A stretch of DNA of 34,714 nt, from assembly GCA_002069015.1 (NCBI GenBank), contig MWBL01000017.1, forward strand, positions 1 to 34,714. Direction: 5' to 3'. Numbering within the stretch: position 1 is the stretch's first letter; each line of letters opens with the position of its first letter. The position numbers and the translations under genes are program-made. The DNA is from Firmicutes bacterium ADurb.Bin300 (lineage in GTDB: Bacteria; Bacillota; Clostridia; Oscillospirales; Acutalibacteraceae). This document shows, piece by piece, positions 24,717-33,475 of the stretch. Under the pieces are notes generated by a model, which saw only the letters and a list, made by a program, of their open reading frames with translations, ran no database searches and was not told the origin of the DNA.

Positions 24717-25285
24717 TGAATTTGCTAACCCTTTTTTGGGCCTTTCTTAAAATCGGTTTTTTTACCATAGGCGGAGGATACGCCTCCTTGCCGCTCGTGC
24801 AGGATGTTGCAGTCGAGGGCGGACTAATAACGTATGATGAATTCGCCGATATGATAGCCATAGCCGAAATGACTCCCGGTCCCATAGCGCTTAATGTCGC
24901 TACATTTGTCGGGGCAAAGCTCGGCGGATTTGCGGGTTCTGTGCTTGCGACCCTTGGTTTTATTACCTTACCGTTTCTGATTGTGCTTTTACTTGCGTTA
25001 TTGTATTACAGATACAAAAATTTCAGGATTATAGACAATGTATTGAAAACCTTGCGTCCTGCGGTTTCGGCGTTAATTGCGAGTGCGGGCGCGGCAATAG
25101 TAACGTTTGCCGTAACGCAAGGGAGGGGTCTCATACTGACAATCGGTGCGGTTGATATGTTTGCGGTTGGAGGAATTGTCCTGTGCGTTGCGGTTTTAAG
25201 AATAAAAAAAATAAAAGTTAATCCTATTTTCGTAATGCTTGCAGCAGGCGTTTGCGGCGGAGCATACTATTATTTTGCGGCATAA
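24716..25285 (+). CDS. CHR-family transporter, second half-size subunit
   Basis: The partner of the preceding protein, 189 residues with one CHR domain. FFTIGGGYASLPLVQ and MTPGPIALNVATFVGAKLGG are the family motifs, and this copy is closer to consensus than the first. Helices lie near 5-25, 70-100, 112-140, 145-162 and 170-188. Paired short CHR proteins usually insert with opposite orientation to make one transporter. The one-base overlap (TAATG) argues for coupled translation and a fixed ratio. It is the last gene of the operon. A weak inverted repeat (TTTAAGAA/TTCTTAAA, about 25290-25314) follows, without a clear T-run. Confidence 0.88.
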   Translation: MNLLTLFWAFLKIGFFTIGGGYASLPLVQDVAVEGGLITYDEFADMIAIAEMTPGPIALNVATFVGAKLGGFAGSVLATLGFITLPFLIVLLLALLYYRYKNFRIIDNVLKTLRPAVSALIASAGAAIVTFAVTQGRGLILTIGAVDMFAVGGIVLCVAVLRIKKIKVNPIFVMLAAGVCGGAYYYFAA

Positions 25286-25367
25286 GTTTTAAGAATTTTC
25301 CTTCTTCTTAAACCTCCTGACTGTTCAAAGCAAGAAACAGTGACACACTATTTATTTGATATAACGC

Positions 25368-25396
25368 TTGACTAAATAGATGTTCAAAGATATAAT
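25368..25396 (+). promoter_or_regulatory. Promoter of rny
   Basis: TTGACT (25368-25373), a 17-base spacer, and TATAAT (25391-25396). It leaves a leader of about 115 bases before the start chosen for rny. Confidence 0.8.
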
Positions 25397-25517
25397 GTAA
25401 AGGATAATGAAGACATATTGTCTTTTTTATTATCAATTATATTGTATTTGGTTAGGCAGAAACAGCCGTGATTTTTTACACTATGAATTAAGTTTAAATG
25501 ATTGGAGGATAGAGTTA

Positions 25518-27071
25518 TTGGAATGGGTTTATTCGATAATTGGAGTCGCCGTAGGAGCGGTGATTTTCGGTATAGCAGGCTTTATAATCGGCGTAAAGCA
25601 TCGTAAAAAGGTCGCCGAGCGGGCAATAGGATCGGCAACTGATGAAGCGGCAAGAATCCTTAACTCCGCGATGACTCAGGCAGAACAAAAGAAAAAGGAA
25701 GCTATTTTAGAAGCAAAAGACGAAATTCATAAACAAAGAACAGAAATGGAGCGGGAGCTTCGAGAGAGAAGAAGCGAGGTTCAACGACAAGAAAGAAGAA
25801 TAATTCAAAAGGAAGAGAGCCTCGACAAGAAAACCGAGAATTTAGAAAAGAAGGAAGAGCAGTTAGCACAAAAAATCAGGGATGCAGAGGACAGACTTTC
25901 CGAAGCCGAAAGCATCAAAAAGAGTCATTTTGAAATGCTTGAGAGAATCTCGGGTTATACAAAAGAGCAAGCGAAGTCTTATCTCTTAAAGAGTTTAGAG
26001 GATGAGCTGACACACGAAAAAGCGGTTAAAATACTTGAATATGAACAGCGCACCAAAGATGAAATGGATACAATGGCTCGTGAAATATTATCTACGGCTA
26101 TTCAGCGTTGCGCTGCAGACCATGTTGCGGAAACAACCGTATCTGTTGTTAACCTCCCGAATGATGAGATGAAGGGAAGAATAATCGGACGCGAAGGGCG
26201 CAATATCAGAACGCTTGAAACAATAACGGGCGTCGACCTTATTATTGATGATACACCCGAGGCAATTACCGTTTCCAGCTTTGATCCAATCCGCCGAGAA
26301 ATAGCGCGGCTTACTCTTGAAAGGCTCATAACGGATGGAAGAATACATCCTGCCCGTATAGAGGAAATGTATGAAAAGGTTAAAAGGGAAGTAGAGCAAA
26401 CAATAAAGCAGACAGGTGAAAGAACTCTTGTGGACGCAGGTGTCAACGGGGTGCACAGTGAGCTTGTAAAGCTTTTGGGCAGACTGAAATACCGTACGAG
26501 TTACGGTCAAAATGTTTTAAATCACTCTCTTGAGGTTTCTTATATAGCTGGTCTTATGGCGGCGGAAATAGGAGCAGATGTAAAAATCGCTAAGCGGGCA
26601 GGTTTGCTTCACGATATAGGCAAGGCTCTTGACCATGAATTTGAAGGTTCTCATATTGAGCTTGGCGTAGAGGTTGCCAAGAAGAATAAAGAAAGTGAGC
26701 AGGTAGTCCACGCAATACATGCGCACCATGGCGATATCGAGGCTAAGACTATTGTAGCTTGTCTTGTACAGGCTGCAGATGCCGTATCTGCGGCAAGACC
26801 CGGAGCAAGGAGAGAGAATGTTGAAAGTTATATAAAGCGGCTTGAAAAGCTTGAGGAAATTACCACCTCATTTGAGGGAGTTGAAAAATCCTTTGCGATT
26901 CAGGCGGGTCGTGAGGTTCGCATAATGGTTAAGCCCGAGGTTGTTTCTGATGACCAAATGGTTTTGGTTGCAAGAGACATAGTAAAGAAAATCGAAGGTG
27001 AGCTTGAATATCCCGGTCAAATTAAAATCCATATAATCAGAGAAAGCAGAGCTATAGAGTACGCAAAATAA
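25518..27071 (+). CDS. rny: Ribonuclease Y
   Basis: The membrane-bound endonuclease that starts mRNA decay in Firmicutes. From TTG 25518 it has 517 residues, the normal length: one transmembrane helix (about 4-26, [23 protein letters not shown]), a long coiled coil rich in Glu, Lys and Arg (about 28-170), a KH domain (about 205-275, [15 protein letters not shown]), and an HD domain with His365-Asp366 in LLHDIGK. The frame is open back to ATG 25407, but those 37 residues have no family counterpart, and GGAGGAT (25504-25510) sits seven bases before TTG 25518. It is followed by a hairpin and then ymdB, the conserved neighbour. Confidence 0.95.
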   Translation: MEWVYSIIGVAVGAVIFGIAGFIIGVKHRKKVAERAIGSATDEAARILNSAMTQAEQKKKEAILEAKDEIHKQRTEMERELRERRSEVQRQERRIIQKEESLDKKTENLEKKEEQLAQKIRDAEDRLSEAESIKKSHFEMLERISGYTKEQAKSYLLKSLEDELTHEKAVKILEYEQRTKDEMDTMAREILSTAIQRCAADHVAETTVSVVNLPNDEMKGRIIGREGRNIRTLETITGVDLIIDDTPEAITVSSFDPIRREIARLTLERLITDGRIHPARIEEMYEKVKREVEQTIKQTGERTLVDAGVNGVHSELVKLLGRLKYRTSYGQNVLNHSLEVSYIAGLMAAEIGADVKIAKRAGLLHDIGKALDHEFEGSHIELGVEVAKKNKESEQVVHAIHAHHGDIEAKTIVACLVQAADAVSAARPGARRENVESYIKRLEKLEEITTSFEGVEKSFAIQAGREVRIMVKPEVVSDDQMVLVARDIVKKIEGELEYPGQIKIHIIRESRAIEYAK

Positions 27072-27074
27072 ATT

Positions 27075-27116
27075 ACAAGCTGCCGGGAAATCTCCGTTTC
27101 ACGGCAGTCTTGTTTT
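27075..27116 (+). terminator. Hairpin between rny and ymdB
   Basis: ACAAGCTGCCG (27075-27085) pairs with CGGCAG-T-CTTGT (27102-27113), 11 pairs with one bulge, then TTTT. It lies between two genes that are usually co-transcribed, so it probably terminates only part of the transcripts or protects the rny mRNA end. Confidence 0.6.
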
Positions 27117-27130
27117 AGTCAGGAGCGCAC

Positions 27131-27901
27131 ATGCTGATATTTGCAGTCGGGGATGTAGTAGGCAAGGAAGGTTGCAATTTTCTTGTTTCGCGTCTTCCGG
27201 TATATAAAAGACTAAACGCAATAGATATTTGCTTGGTTAACGGAGAAAATTCAGCACAGGGGAACGGCATTTCGCCTGATTCCTGTGAGCAGCTTTTTCT
27301 TGCCGGAGCGGATATCGTGACTACAGGAAATCACGCTTTTAAGAGAAGTGATGTTTGGGATTATTTGAATTGCTCAAAGCCCGTGCTTCGTCCCGCAAAC
27401 TATAATGAAAACAATCCCGGAAAGGGCTGTTATATTGCTGATAAGGGCAGATATCGCTGTGGGGTTATTAACCTTATGGGCACAGCTTTTCTTGAAGCTC
27501 TCGAAAATCCTTTTGTTTGTATGGACAGAGTCTTAAAGGAGCTTTCGGACTGTAAGGTAATAATAGTTGACTTTCATGCCGAGGCGACCGCCGAAAAGAG
27601 AGCGATGGGCTTTTATCTTGACGGGAAAGTAACGGCAGTTGTGGGAACGCATACGCATGTTCAAACTGCGGACGAACAGATTTTACCCGGGGGTACGGCT
27701 TACCTGACGGACTTAGGAATGACAGGTCCCATTAATTCGGTTTTAGGAATAAAACCCGAGCTTGTTATATCAAAATTCAAGTATCAAATGCCCGTTCGCT
27801 TTGAAAATGCCTCGGGAGATATGATGATGTGCGGCTGTCTCATAGAAGCGGATGAAAAAACGGGGAAAGCAATTTCAATTGAAAGAGTGATAATCGAATG
27901 A
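27131..27901 (+). CDS. ymdB: YmdB-type phosphodiesterase (TIGR00282)
   Basis: A metallophosphoesterase of 256 residues, nearly the length of B. subtilis YmdB, which hydrolyses 2',3'- or 3',5'-cyclic nucleotides and affects biofilm and sporulation decisions. Metal-site residues are visible: Asp8 in VGDVVGKEG, Glu39-Asn40 in VNGENSAQG, Asn67-His68 in TTGNHAF, His149 in DFHAEATAEK, and His174 and His176 in GTHTHVQTAD. It lies directly after rny. Its last four bases overlap the start of a lipoprotein gene. Confidence 0.94.
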   Translation: MLIFAVGDVVGKEGCNFLVSRLPVYKRLNAIDICLVNGENSAQGNGISPDSCEQLFLAGADIVTTGNHAFKRSDVWDYLNCSKPVLRPANYNENNPGKGCYIADKGRYRCGVINLMGTAFLEALENPFVCMDRVLKELSDCKVIIVDFHAEATAEKRAMGFYLDGKVTAVVGTHTHVQTADEQILPGGTAYLTDLGMTGPINSVLGIKPELVISKFKYQMPVRFENASGDMMMCGCLIEADEKTGKAISIERVIIE

Positions 27902-29418
27902 ACCGAGTTGTTAAAACAATATTGTTGCTTATTTGTGCAGCGTTTGTTTTTATTTTTTCGGGCTGCGAGGGCGAAACAGACGAGACTGAAACAAATTCTT
28001 TTGTTTCCTTGCAACAGGACGTGGCCGTTATCAACACAAAGGCTGAAATAACGGCGGCATATGTCGGTTTTGATTCTATTAATCCTTATAAGGCTAAAAG
28101 CGTAATCAACAAGGAGCTTATGTATTTGCTTCATGCAGGTCTTTTTCAACTTGAAAGCGACCTGTCGGTGTCTTGCGTGATTGCACAGTCCTATAAAGCA
28201 GACGGTAATGAAGTTGTCGTCACAATTAAGGACGAGGCGGTATTTTCGGATAACACACCAATTTTATCAAGTCATGTAATCCAATCACTAAGGGCAGCTA
28301 AGGGCTCTTCACTTTACTCAAAAATGTTAAGCAGCGTTAAAAGCGCCCGGGAGATTTCAGAAAGGAAGGTCTTATTTACATTTGACAGGGAGGATATTTT
28401 TGCTCTTAATTTGTTGACCTTTCCTATTATTAAATCCAATACGGATAATCCTTGCGGAGCCGGGAAATATCTGCTTGAATTCAAGGGAGAAAAGCCTTAT
28501 CTCAGACTCAATAATCGAAGCCTACTTTATGCTATGTCACAGAATAACGAAATATCTCTTTATGATGTCGGCTTAGGCGAAAACGAGCAGTACGCTTTTA
28601 TTACCGGAAAGACTTCTGTTTACATAGACACACTCGAGGATAATGAATATCATAAGCTTTCCTCAAAAACTGCCTCTATTGAAACAACGAGGCTTGTGTT
28701 TATCGGAGTAAATTCAAAATCGGGAGAATCATCTTGGACGTGGCTGAGGCGTGCGGTCGATATTGGTCTTAACCGCACAAAAGTTGCAGGCGCTCCGCTT
28801 TTAGGTCAAAGCGTACCTGCCGCAACTGTATTTCATCCGGCTTTTTACGGACTTGAGGGAATAGATATCACGCATTCTCAAGGGGACAAGGAGGCGGCTT
28901 TAAGAATTTTAGAAGAAAACGGTTTTTCATCCGAAAATTCATCCGGCTTCAGAAAAAAAGGCTCTCTTACCTTAACGTTAACTGTTTTGGTTTGCAACGA
29001 TAATCCGCTTAAGGTTAATTTAGCGAAAGCCTTTAAGGAGGATATGAAAGAGCTTGGGATAAAAATAAACATTGATGAACAAGCTCCCGATAAATATTCG
29101 ACAAAGCTGAAAAGCGGCAAATTCGATCTTTATATAGGGGAGATTATGCTTTGTCCGAATTTTGCACTTGACAGCTTTTTTACCCGGGAGGGTTCGGTAA
29201 GCTTTGGCATAAGCGAGAAAAGCTGCGAGAATTATTTTCAGTTTAAGAAGGGCAAAATGAGCATAAGTAATTATCTTAAAAATTTTTCCTCGGAGGTCCC
29301 TTTTATTCCGGTATGCTACCGCAGGAACGTTATGTCGTATGACAGCACTTTTGAAGGGGTGGAAACGGCATTTGATGACCCTTATTATTCTGTTTACTCT
29401 TGGGGTTTGTCCGATTAA
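27898..29418 (+). CDS. Orphan solute-binding lipoprotein, family 5
   Basis: An extracellular solute-binding protein of the oligopeptide/nickel type (SBP family 5), 506 residues. The N-terminus MNRVVKTILLLICAAFVFIFSGC is a lipoprotein signal with Cys23 as the lipidated residue; Phe at -3 is unusual but tolerable. Features of the family include INPYKAKSVINKELMYLLHAGLF after the signal, DNTPILSSHVIQSL, and the late segment with VPFIPVCYRRNVMSY. It is shorter and more divergent than DppA/OppA. The start overlaps ymdB by four bases (ATGA), so translation is coupled. No permease or ATPase genes are near, so it may be a stand-alone binding protein, feed a transporter elsewhere, or have a signalling role. 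Confidence 0.82.
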   Translation: MNRVVKTILLLICAAFVFIFSGCEGETDETETNSFVSLQQDVAVINTKAEITAAYVGFDSINPYKAKSVINKELMYLLHAGLFQLESDLSVSCVIAQSYKADGNEVVVTIKDEAVFSDNTPILSSHVIQSLRAAKGSSLYSKMLSSVKSAREISERKVLFTFDREDIFALNLLTFPIIKSNTDNPCGAGKYLLEFKGEKPYLRLNNRSLLYAMSQNNEISLYDVGLGENEQYAFITGKTSVYIDTLEDNEYHKLSSKTASIETTRLVFIGVNSKSGESSWTWLRRAVDIGLNRTKVAGAPLLGQSVPAATVFHPAFYGLEGIDITHSQGDKEAALRILEENGFSSENSSGFRKKGSLTLTLTVLVCNDNPLKVNLAKAFKEDMKELGIKINIDEQAPDKYSTKLKSGKFDLYIGEIMLCPNFALDSFFTREGSVSFGISEKSCENYFQFKKGKMSISNYLKNFSSEVPFIPVCYRRNVMSYDSTFEGVETAFDDPYYSVYSWGLSD

Positions 29419-29432
29419 TTTTTTCTTAGAAC

Positions 29433-29461
29433 TTGTTTTTAGGCTGGCTTTGGTATATAAT
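29433..29461 (+). promoter_or_regulatory. Promoter of the 584-residue membrane protein gene
   Basis: TTGTTT (29433-29438), a 17-base spacer, and TATAAT (29456-29461). It lies just after the solute-binding protein gene, and AAGGAGG precedes the next ATG. Confidence 0.68.
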
Positions 29462-29515
29462 AATTAGAGAGCCGATAGATTTTAGAAATTTGCGTTTTAT
29501 TAAGGAGGAAACCAT

Positions 29516-31270
29516 ATGGATCCGATAAAAGTTGACTTTTCGGGAAAGGGCAGAGCAAAGGAATTGTATATACCGCCTGAGAGGGCGGGTCTTAAAACAA
29601 TAATAAGCATTATATTGACCTTGGTTGTTGCGGTTTTGGCGTTTTACTTTATGCTTCCCGCAATAAATATTAAAGCTTATGATTTCTATTCCTATATTGG
29701 AGTTGTGTTACTTTCTTACATTGTATTCACATTCATTTCTTCAAAGGCATTTGCCAGACCCGAGTACATTCCTTATGTTAAAAAAAGGTCTTTTGTACCG
29801 ATTGTTATAGGTCTCGTATTCGCAATTATTCTCGGAATCGGCTATCTTTCCTCGGCTTTAATTTTCAGAGCAAAGACATACAGCAAGATAATTTCGGTTG
29901 AGGAACAGCAGTTCGGTGAGGAGTCGGGTATTACCAATATCGCGGGAATTTCCGATTTTGAAAAAATCCCGATGATTGACGCAGATGTGGCGGCAAACCT
30001 TGGCAACAAAAAGCTCGGAGATCTTGCTCAATTTGTTTCGCAATTTGTAATTGATAATCCGTATTCAACGCAAATCAACTTTAGAGGCGTGCCAACAAGA
30101 ATTTTACCGCTGAAATACGGTGATTTTTTCAAGTGGTTTAATAACAGAGGAAACGGCATTCCTGCATATATAGCCGTAAACATGTATACACAGGAGGCAA
30201 ATGCGGTAACGGTTGAGGGCGGAATAAAATATTCTTCGTCCGAATATTTCGGCAGGAAGCTTGCCCGAGTGCTTCGTTTTAATTATCCGACATATATGTT
30301 TGGTGTTCCTTCACTTGAGATTAACGAGGACGGCGATCCGTGGTGGGTTTGCGAACGAATTGACAAGACGATAGGTCTTGTCGGCGGAGAGGATGTAACA
30401 GGTCTTGTGCTGGTTAATGCGCGCACGGGTGAAACAAAGGAGTATAGTATTGACAAGGTTAAAGCAGAAAACTCCGATATCAAGTGGGTTGACCAGGTTT
30501 ATTCGGCGGACCTGCTTAACAAGCAGTATAATTATTACGGAAAATATTGCGGCGGATTTTTCAACTCCTTTATCGGTCAAACAGGTGTGAAAATCACAAC
30601 AAGCGGATACAGCTACCTTACGAATAATGACGACGTTTGGATGTACACGGGCGTTACTTCCGTTACTAATGACGATTCCATAATAGGCTTTGCTCTAATC
30701 AACCAAAGAACCAAAAAAGCTTTTTTCCAAAAGATATCAGGTACTACAGAAGCGGGAGCGCAAGCTTCGGCGGAGAGTATAGTAAGTGACAAGGGTTGGA
30801 AGGCCACCTTCCCTCTCGTGCTTAATATTAAAGGTGAAGCGACGTATTTTATGGCTCTTAAGGATAATAACGTCGTAAAGAGCTACGCAATGGTCAGCGT
30901 AGAGCGCGTCCAAGACGCCGCAAGAAGTCCTAATGACGATTACCCGAATCTTGTAGCATGCCTTAAATCCTATGAAAGCACTATCAAAGCAAGCGGTATA
31001 AACCTCAGATTTAATTATGAGGGCAAGGAGACAGATATTGATACGTCCTTGTATGAATTCGTAACGGGAGCTGTAGACGAAATAAGAACAGCTGTAATAG
31101 GCGGCGAAAGCGTTTATTACATTAAGCTTAAGGACTCTGCCGCATATTATAGCATTTCGGCAAGTCAGTCCGATGAAGCAATTATTCTAAACAAGGGGGA
31201 CACCGTAATAATTGCCTTCGAAAAGAAAGAGGACAGAATTATCCCCGCGCAGGACATCAGACTTAAATAA
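29516..31270 (+). CDS. Unrecognised membrane protein with large exported domain
   Basis: I cannot assign this 584-residue protein to a named family. Residues 1-25 are polar. Three hydrophobic helices follow (about 26-48, 57-75 and 92-117), and then a soluble region of about 465 residues that is probably outside the cell. The soluble part is rich in Tyr, Gly and beta strands: DGDPWWVCERIDKTIGLVGG, LVLVNARTGETKEYSIDKV, NNDDVWMYTGVTSV, IIGFALINQRTKKAFFQKI and TYFMALKDNNVVKSYAMV. Blocks that pair an NxRTGE/NQRTKK-type turn with strand pairs recur at about residues 280-310 and 370-410, which suggests duplicated PepSY-like or beta-sheet modules (inference). The last 100 residues form another domain ending VIIAFEKKEDRIIPAQDIRLK. 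The ATG follows AAGGAGG; own promoter and terminator. Confidence 0.85.
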   Translation: MDPIKVDFSGKGRAKELYIPPERAGLKTIISIILTLVVAVLAFYFMLPAINIKAYDFYSYIGVVLLSYIVFTFISSKAFARPEYIPYVKKRSFVPIVIGLVFAIILGIGYLSSALIFRAKTYSKIISVEEQQFGEESGITNIAGISDFEKIPMIDADVAANLGNKKLGDLAQFVSQFVIDNPYSTQINFRGVPTRILPLKYGDFFKWFNNRGNGIPAYIAVNMYTQEANAVTVEGGIKYSSSEYFGRKLARVLRFNYPTYMFGVPSLEINEDGDPWWVCERIDKTIGLVGGEDVTGLVLVNARTGETKEYSIDKVKAENSDIKWVDQVYSADLLNKQYNYYGKYCGGFFNSFIGQTGVKITTSGYSYLTNNDDVWMYTGVTSVTNDDSIIGFALINQRTKKAFFQKISGTTEAGAQASAESIVSDKGWKATFPLVLNIKGEATYFMALKDNNVVKSYAMVSVERVQDAARSPNDDYPNLVACLKSYESTIKASGINLRFNYEGKETDIDTSLYEFVTGAVDEIRTAVIGGESVYYIKLKDSAAYYSISASQSDEAIILNKGDTVIIAFEKKEDRIIPAQDIRLK

Positions 31271-31304
31271 GGATTATGTCTTGTCCTAAATTAACGAACA
31301 GAAA

Positions 31305-31347
31305 AAGACAGGTACAGCTTTTGTGCCTGTCTTCTTTCGTTTTTTTA
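31305..31347. terminator. Terminator between convergent genes
   Basis: AAGACAGGTAC (31305-31315) pairs with GTGCCTGTCTT (31323-31333), 11 pairs with one G-U, followed by CTTTCGTTTTTTT. It ends the membrane-protein transcript; with As on its left side it can also serve argS, whose stop is at 31351. Confidence 0.85.
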
Positions 31348-31350
31348 TCG

Positions 31351-33039
31351 TTACATCTGCTCCGGTGCGTCAATTTTAAGCATAGTCAAGACAATTTTCA
31401 TAACCGTCCGAACACAGTTGCAAAGGAAAAGCCTTGCTTGCATTATGCCTTCATCCTCGCTTATAACTCTTTGTGCGTTATAAAACTTATGAAAACGCGT
31501 TGCAAGCTCGGTTGCATAGCGGGTAATTCGTGAAGGATCAAGCTGCTTTGCGGCAAGAACTATCTCATCGGAAAGAGAAGCAATATGTGAAATAAGCATT
31601 TTTTCTTCGTTCGAGGAAAGCAGGGAGAGATCTTGTCCGGATGTCCCGCGAAATTCAATGTTATCGCTTTTAAGCTTTGTAAATATACTGCATATTCTTG
31701 CGTGGGCATATTGGCAGTAATAGACGGGATTTTCATTAGATTTCTCAACCGCCAAATCAAGATCAAAATCTAAATGTGTGTTAGCTTCTCGAAAAATAAA
31801 GAAGAAACGCGCGGCATCTATAGGAACCTCATCCAAAAGAGTTAGGAGCGTAATGGCATTTCCCGAGCGCTTTGATGCCTTTATTGTCTCCTTGCCGCGA
31901 ACTAAACGCACCATTTGCATCAGGATTACCTCGAGCCTTGATTTATCAATTCCCAAGGCGGACAGCACAGCCTTAAGACGAGGAACATATCCATGGTGAT
32001 CCGCTCCGAGAATATCAATTGCCGTATCAAAACCTCTAACTGCGAGCTTATTATAGTGGTATGCTATATCGGGCACTATATAGGTTGGAACCCCGTTGCT
32101 TCGTACGAGCACAAAGTCTTTGTCACATCCGAATTCGGTCGCCTTAAACCAAAGCGCTCCCTCGTTTTCGTATGTGTATTCGCTTTTTCTCAGAAGCTCT
32201 ATAACCTTATTAACTTCGCCGCTGCTGTGCAAAGAACTTTCCTTAAACCAAGTGTCGTATTTTATTCTGTATTCTGAAAGGCCGGCTTTCATTTGAGCTA
32301 TATTAATCGGCAGCGCAAACTCCGTCAAAGCTTTTCTGCGCTCATGCTCGGTTTTATCTAAAAAGGATGCACCGTATATGTCTGCAAACGCCTTTGCATG
32401 GGTGATTATATCTTTCCCGTGATAAGAATCCTCGGGAAGCTCAATACCCTCAAGAAACAACTGCTGATATCTGATATCCAAAGAGAGCGCAAACTTATCT
32501 ATTTGATTTCCGGCGTCGTTTATATAAAACTCTCTTTCTGTCTCATAGCCGACCTTTTCTAAAACACTTGCTATGCAGTCGCCCAACGCACCGCCTCTTG
32601 CATTCCCAACGTGCATAGGTCCCGTGGGGTTGGCAGAGACAAATTCAATGAGCACTCTTTTACCCTTTCCGTAATCGGATGAGCCATAGCTTTCGCCCCG
32701 GGCTGCAACGTCGAGCAGGATATCGGAATAATAATTTTCACCGAAAAAGAAATTAATAAAGCCTGCTGCGGCGACTTGGGCTTTACAAAAATAAGAGCGG
32801 TCAAGGGATATATATTTTTCGAGTATCTGGGCTATGATACGAGGAGCCTTTTTTTGCGGTGAGGCAAGTACGAAGGCGGCATTTGTAGCATAATCGCCGT
32901 TCTTTGCGTCTGCGGGAACCTCAATATTAAAGCCCGGCAAAGTGCAGCTTACAAGCTCACCGCTCTTTACCGCACATTCAAAGGCTGTTTTTATTATTAT
33001 ACTTATCTGATTTTCTGCAGTTTTTACTATTTTAGACAT
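31351..33039 (-). CDS. argS: Arginyl-tRNA synthetase
   Basis: Charges tRNA-Arg. 562 residues, the normal length. The N-terminal tRNA-binding domain (about 1-110) is followed by the catalytic core with FVSANPTGPMHVGNARGG (HIGH motif as HVGN at 143-146). The KMSKS-type loop reads KASKRSG in GKETIKASKRSGNAITL. The C-terminal DALR helical domain (about 440-562) contains YCQYAHARI. It lies 15 bases after a DUF1934 gene, the arrangement known from Bacillus (ywiB-argS). No T-box precedes it. Confidence 0.97.
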   Translation of the reverse strand: MSKIVKTAENQISIIIKTAFECAVKSGELVSCTLPGFNIEVPADAKNGDYATNAAFVLASPQKKAPRIIAQILEKYISLDRSYFCKAQVAAAGFINFFFGENYYSDILLDVAARGESYGSSDYGKGKRVLIEFVSANPTGPMHVGNARGGALGDCIASVLEKVGYETEREFYINDAGNQIDKFALSLDIRYQQLFLEGIELPEDSYHGKDIITHAKAFADIYGASFLDKTEHERRKALTEFALPINIAQMKAGLSEYRIKYDTWFKESSLHSSGEVNKVIELLRKSEYTYENEGALWFKATEFGCDKDFVLVRSNGVPTYIVPDIAYHYNKLAVRGFDTAIDILGADHHGYVPRLKAVLSALGIDKSRLEVILMQMVRLVRGKETIKASKRSGNAITLLTLLDEVPIDAARFFFIFREANTHLDFDLDLAVEKSNENPVYYCQYAHARICSIFTKLKSDNIEFRGTSGQDLSLLSSNEEKMLISHIASLSDEIVLAAKQLDPSRITRYATELATRFHKFYNAQRVISEDEGIMQARLFLCNCVRTVMKIVLTMLKIDAPEQM

Positions 33040-33054
33040 TATGCTCTCCCTAAT

Positions 33055-33474
33055 TCAGATTTCTGTTACAGTAACGAGCATTTTATTTTCTGCTGCAAGA
33101 TCCGAGTTGAAGTCTACCGTATAGCTCATCTTCAAGGTTCCGCCCTTTTCCGTTACATTCATTCTGACATACTTTGCGAAAACTCCCATCATAAAGCTGC
33201 CATAGGGCGTGTCATAATAACAGCTGTGACGTTTATTCTGCTCTAAAATAATCTGCGAGCTGAAGGGACCTTCTCTGCGCATTGTAACACAGGTAGGGGA
33301 GTCTAACAAGAGAGTTGTAACAGAACCGTCGAGCCCTCCGTCTGTTTCGTTATACATAATGGAAAATTCATCATCGCAAAAGGACAGCGTACCCTTAGTC
33401 ATTATTTCAAGCTTTTCGGTTTCTCCGTTTGAGAACTGCTCGTCCGTAATTTTTATAAGAACATCTTTTTTCAT
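33055..33474 (-). CDS. DUF1934 (YwiB-like) protein
   Basis: A small beta-barrel protein of the DUF1934/YwiB family, 139 residues, function unknown. From MKKDVLIKITDEQ it shows alternating strands with EIMTKGTLSFCDDEFSIMYNE, TCVTMRREGPFSSQIILE, YYDTPYGSFMMGVFAKYV and GGTLKMSYTVDFN, which is the typical pattern. The open frame runs 26 residues further upstream into ddl, but ATG 33474 lies one base after the ddl stop and matches the family start, so translation is probably coupled. It stands between ddl and argS. Confidence 0.88.
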   Translation of the reverse strand: MKKDVLIKITDEQFSNGETEKLEIMTKGTLSFCDDEFSIMYNETDGGLDGSVTTLLLDSPTCVTMRREGPFSSQIILEQNKRHSCYYDTPYGSFMMGVFAKYVRMNVTEKGGTLKMSYTVDFNSDLAAENKMLVTVTEI

Positions 33475-33475
33475 A

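Noticed and set aside
25290-25314. Inverted repeat after the second CHR gene as a terminator
   Set aside because: TTTAAGAA/TTCTTAAA is AT-rich and has no following T-run, so termination is not convincing.
25407-25517. ATG 25407 as the start of RNase Y
   Set aside because: It adds 37 residues that RNase Y proteins lack, while a good Shine-Dalgarno sequence lies before TTG 25518.
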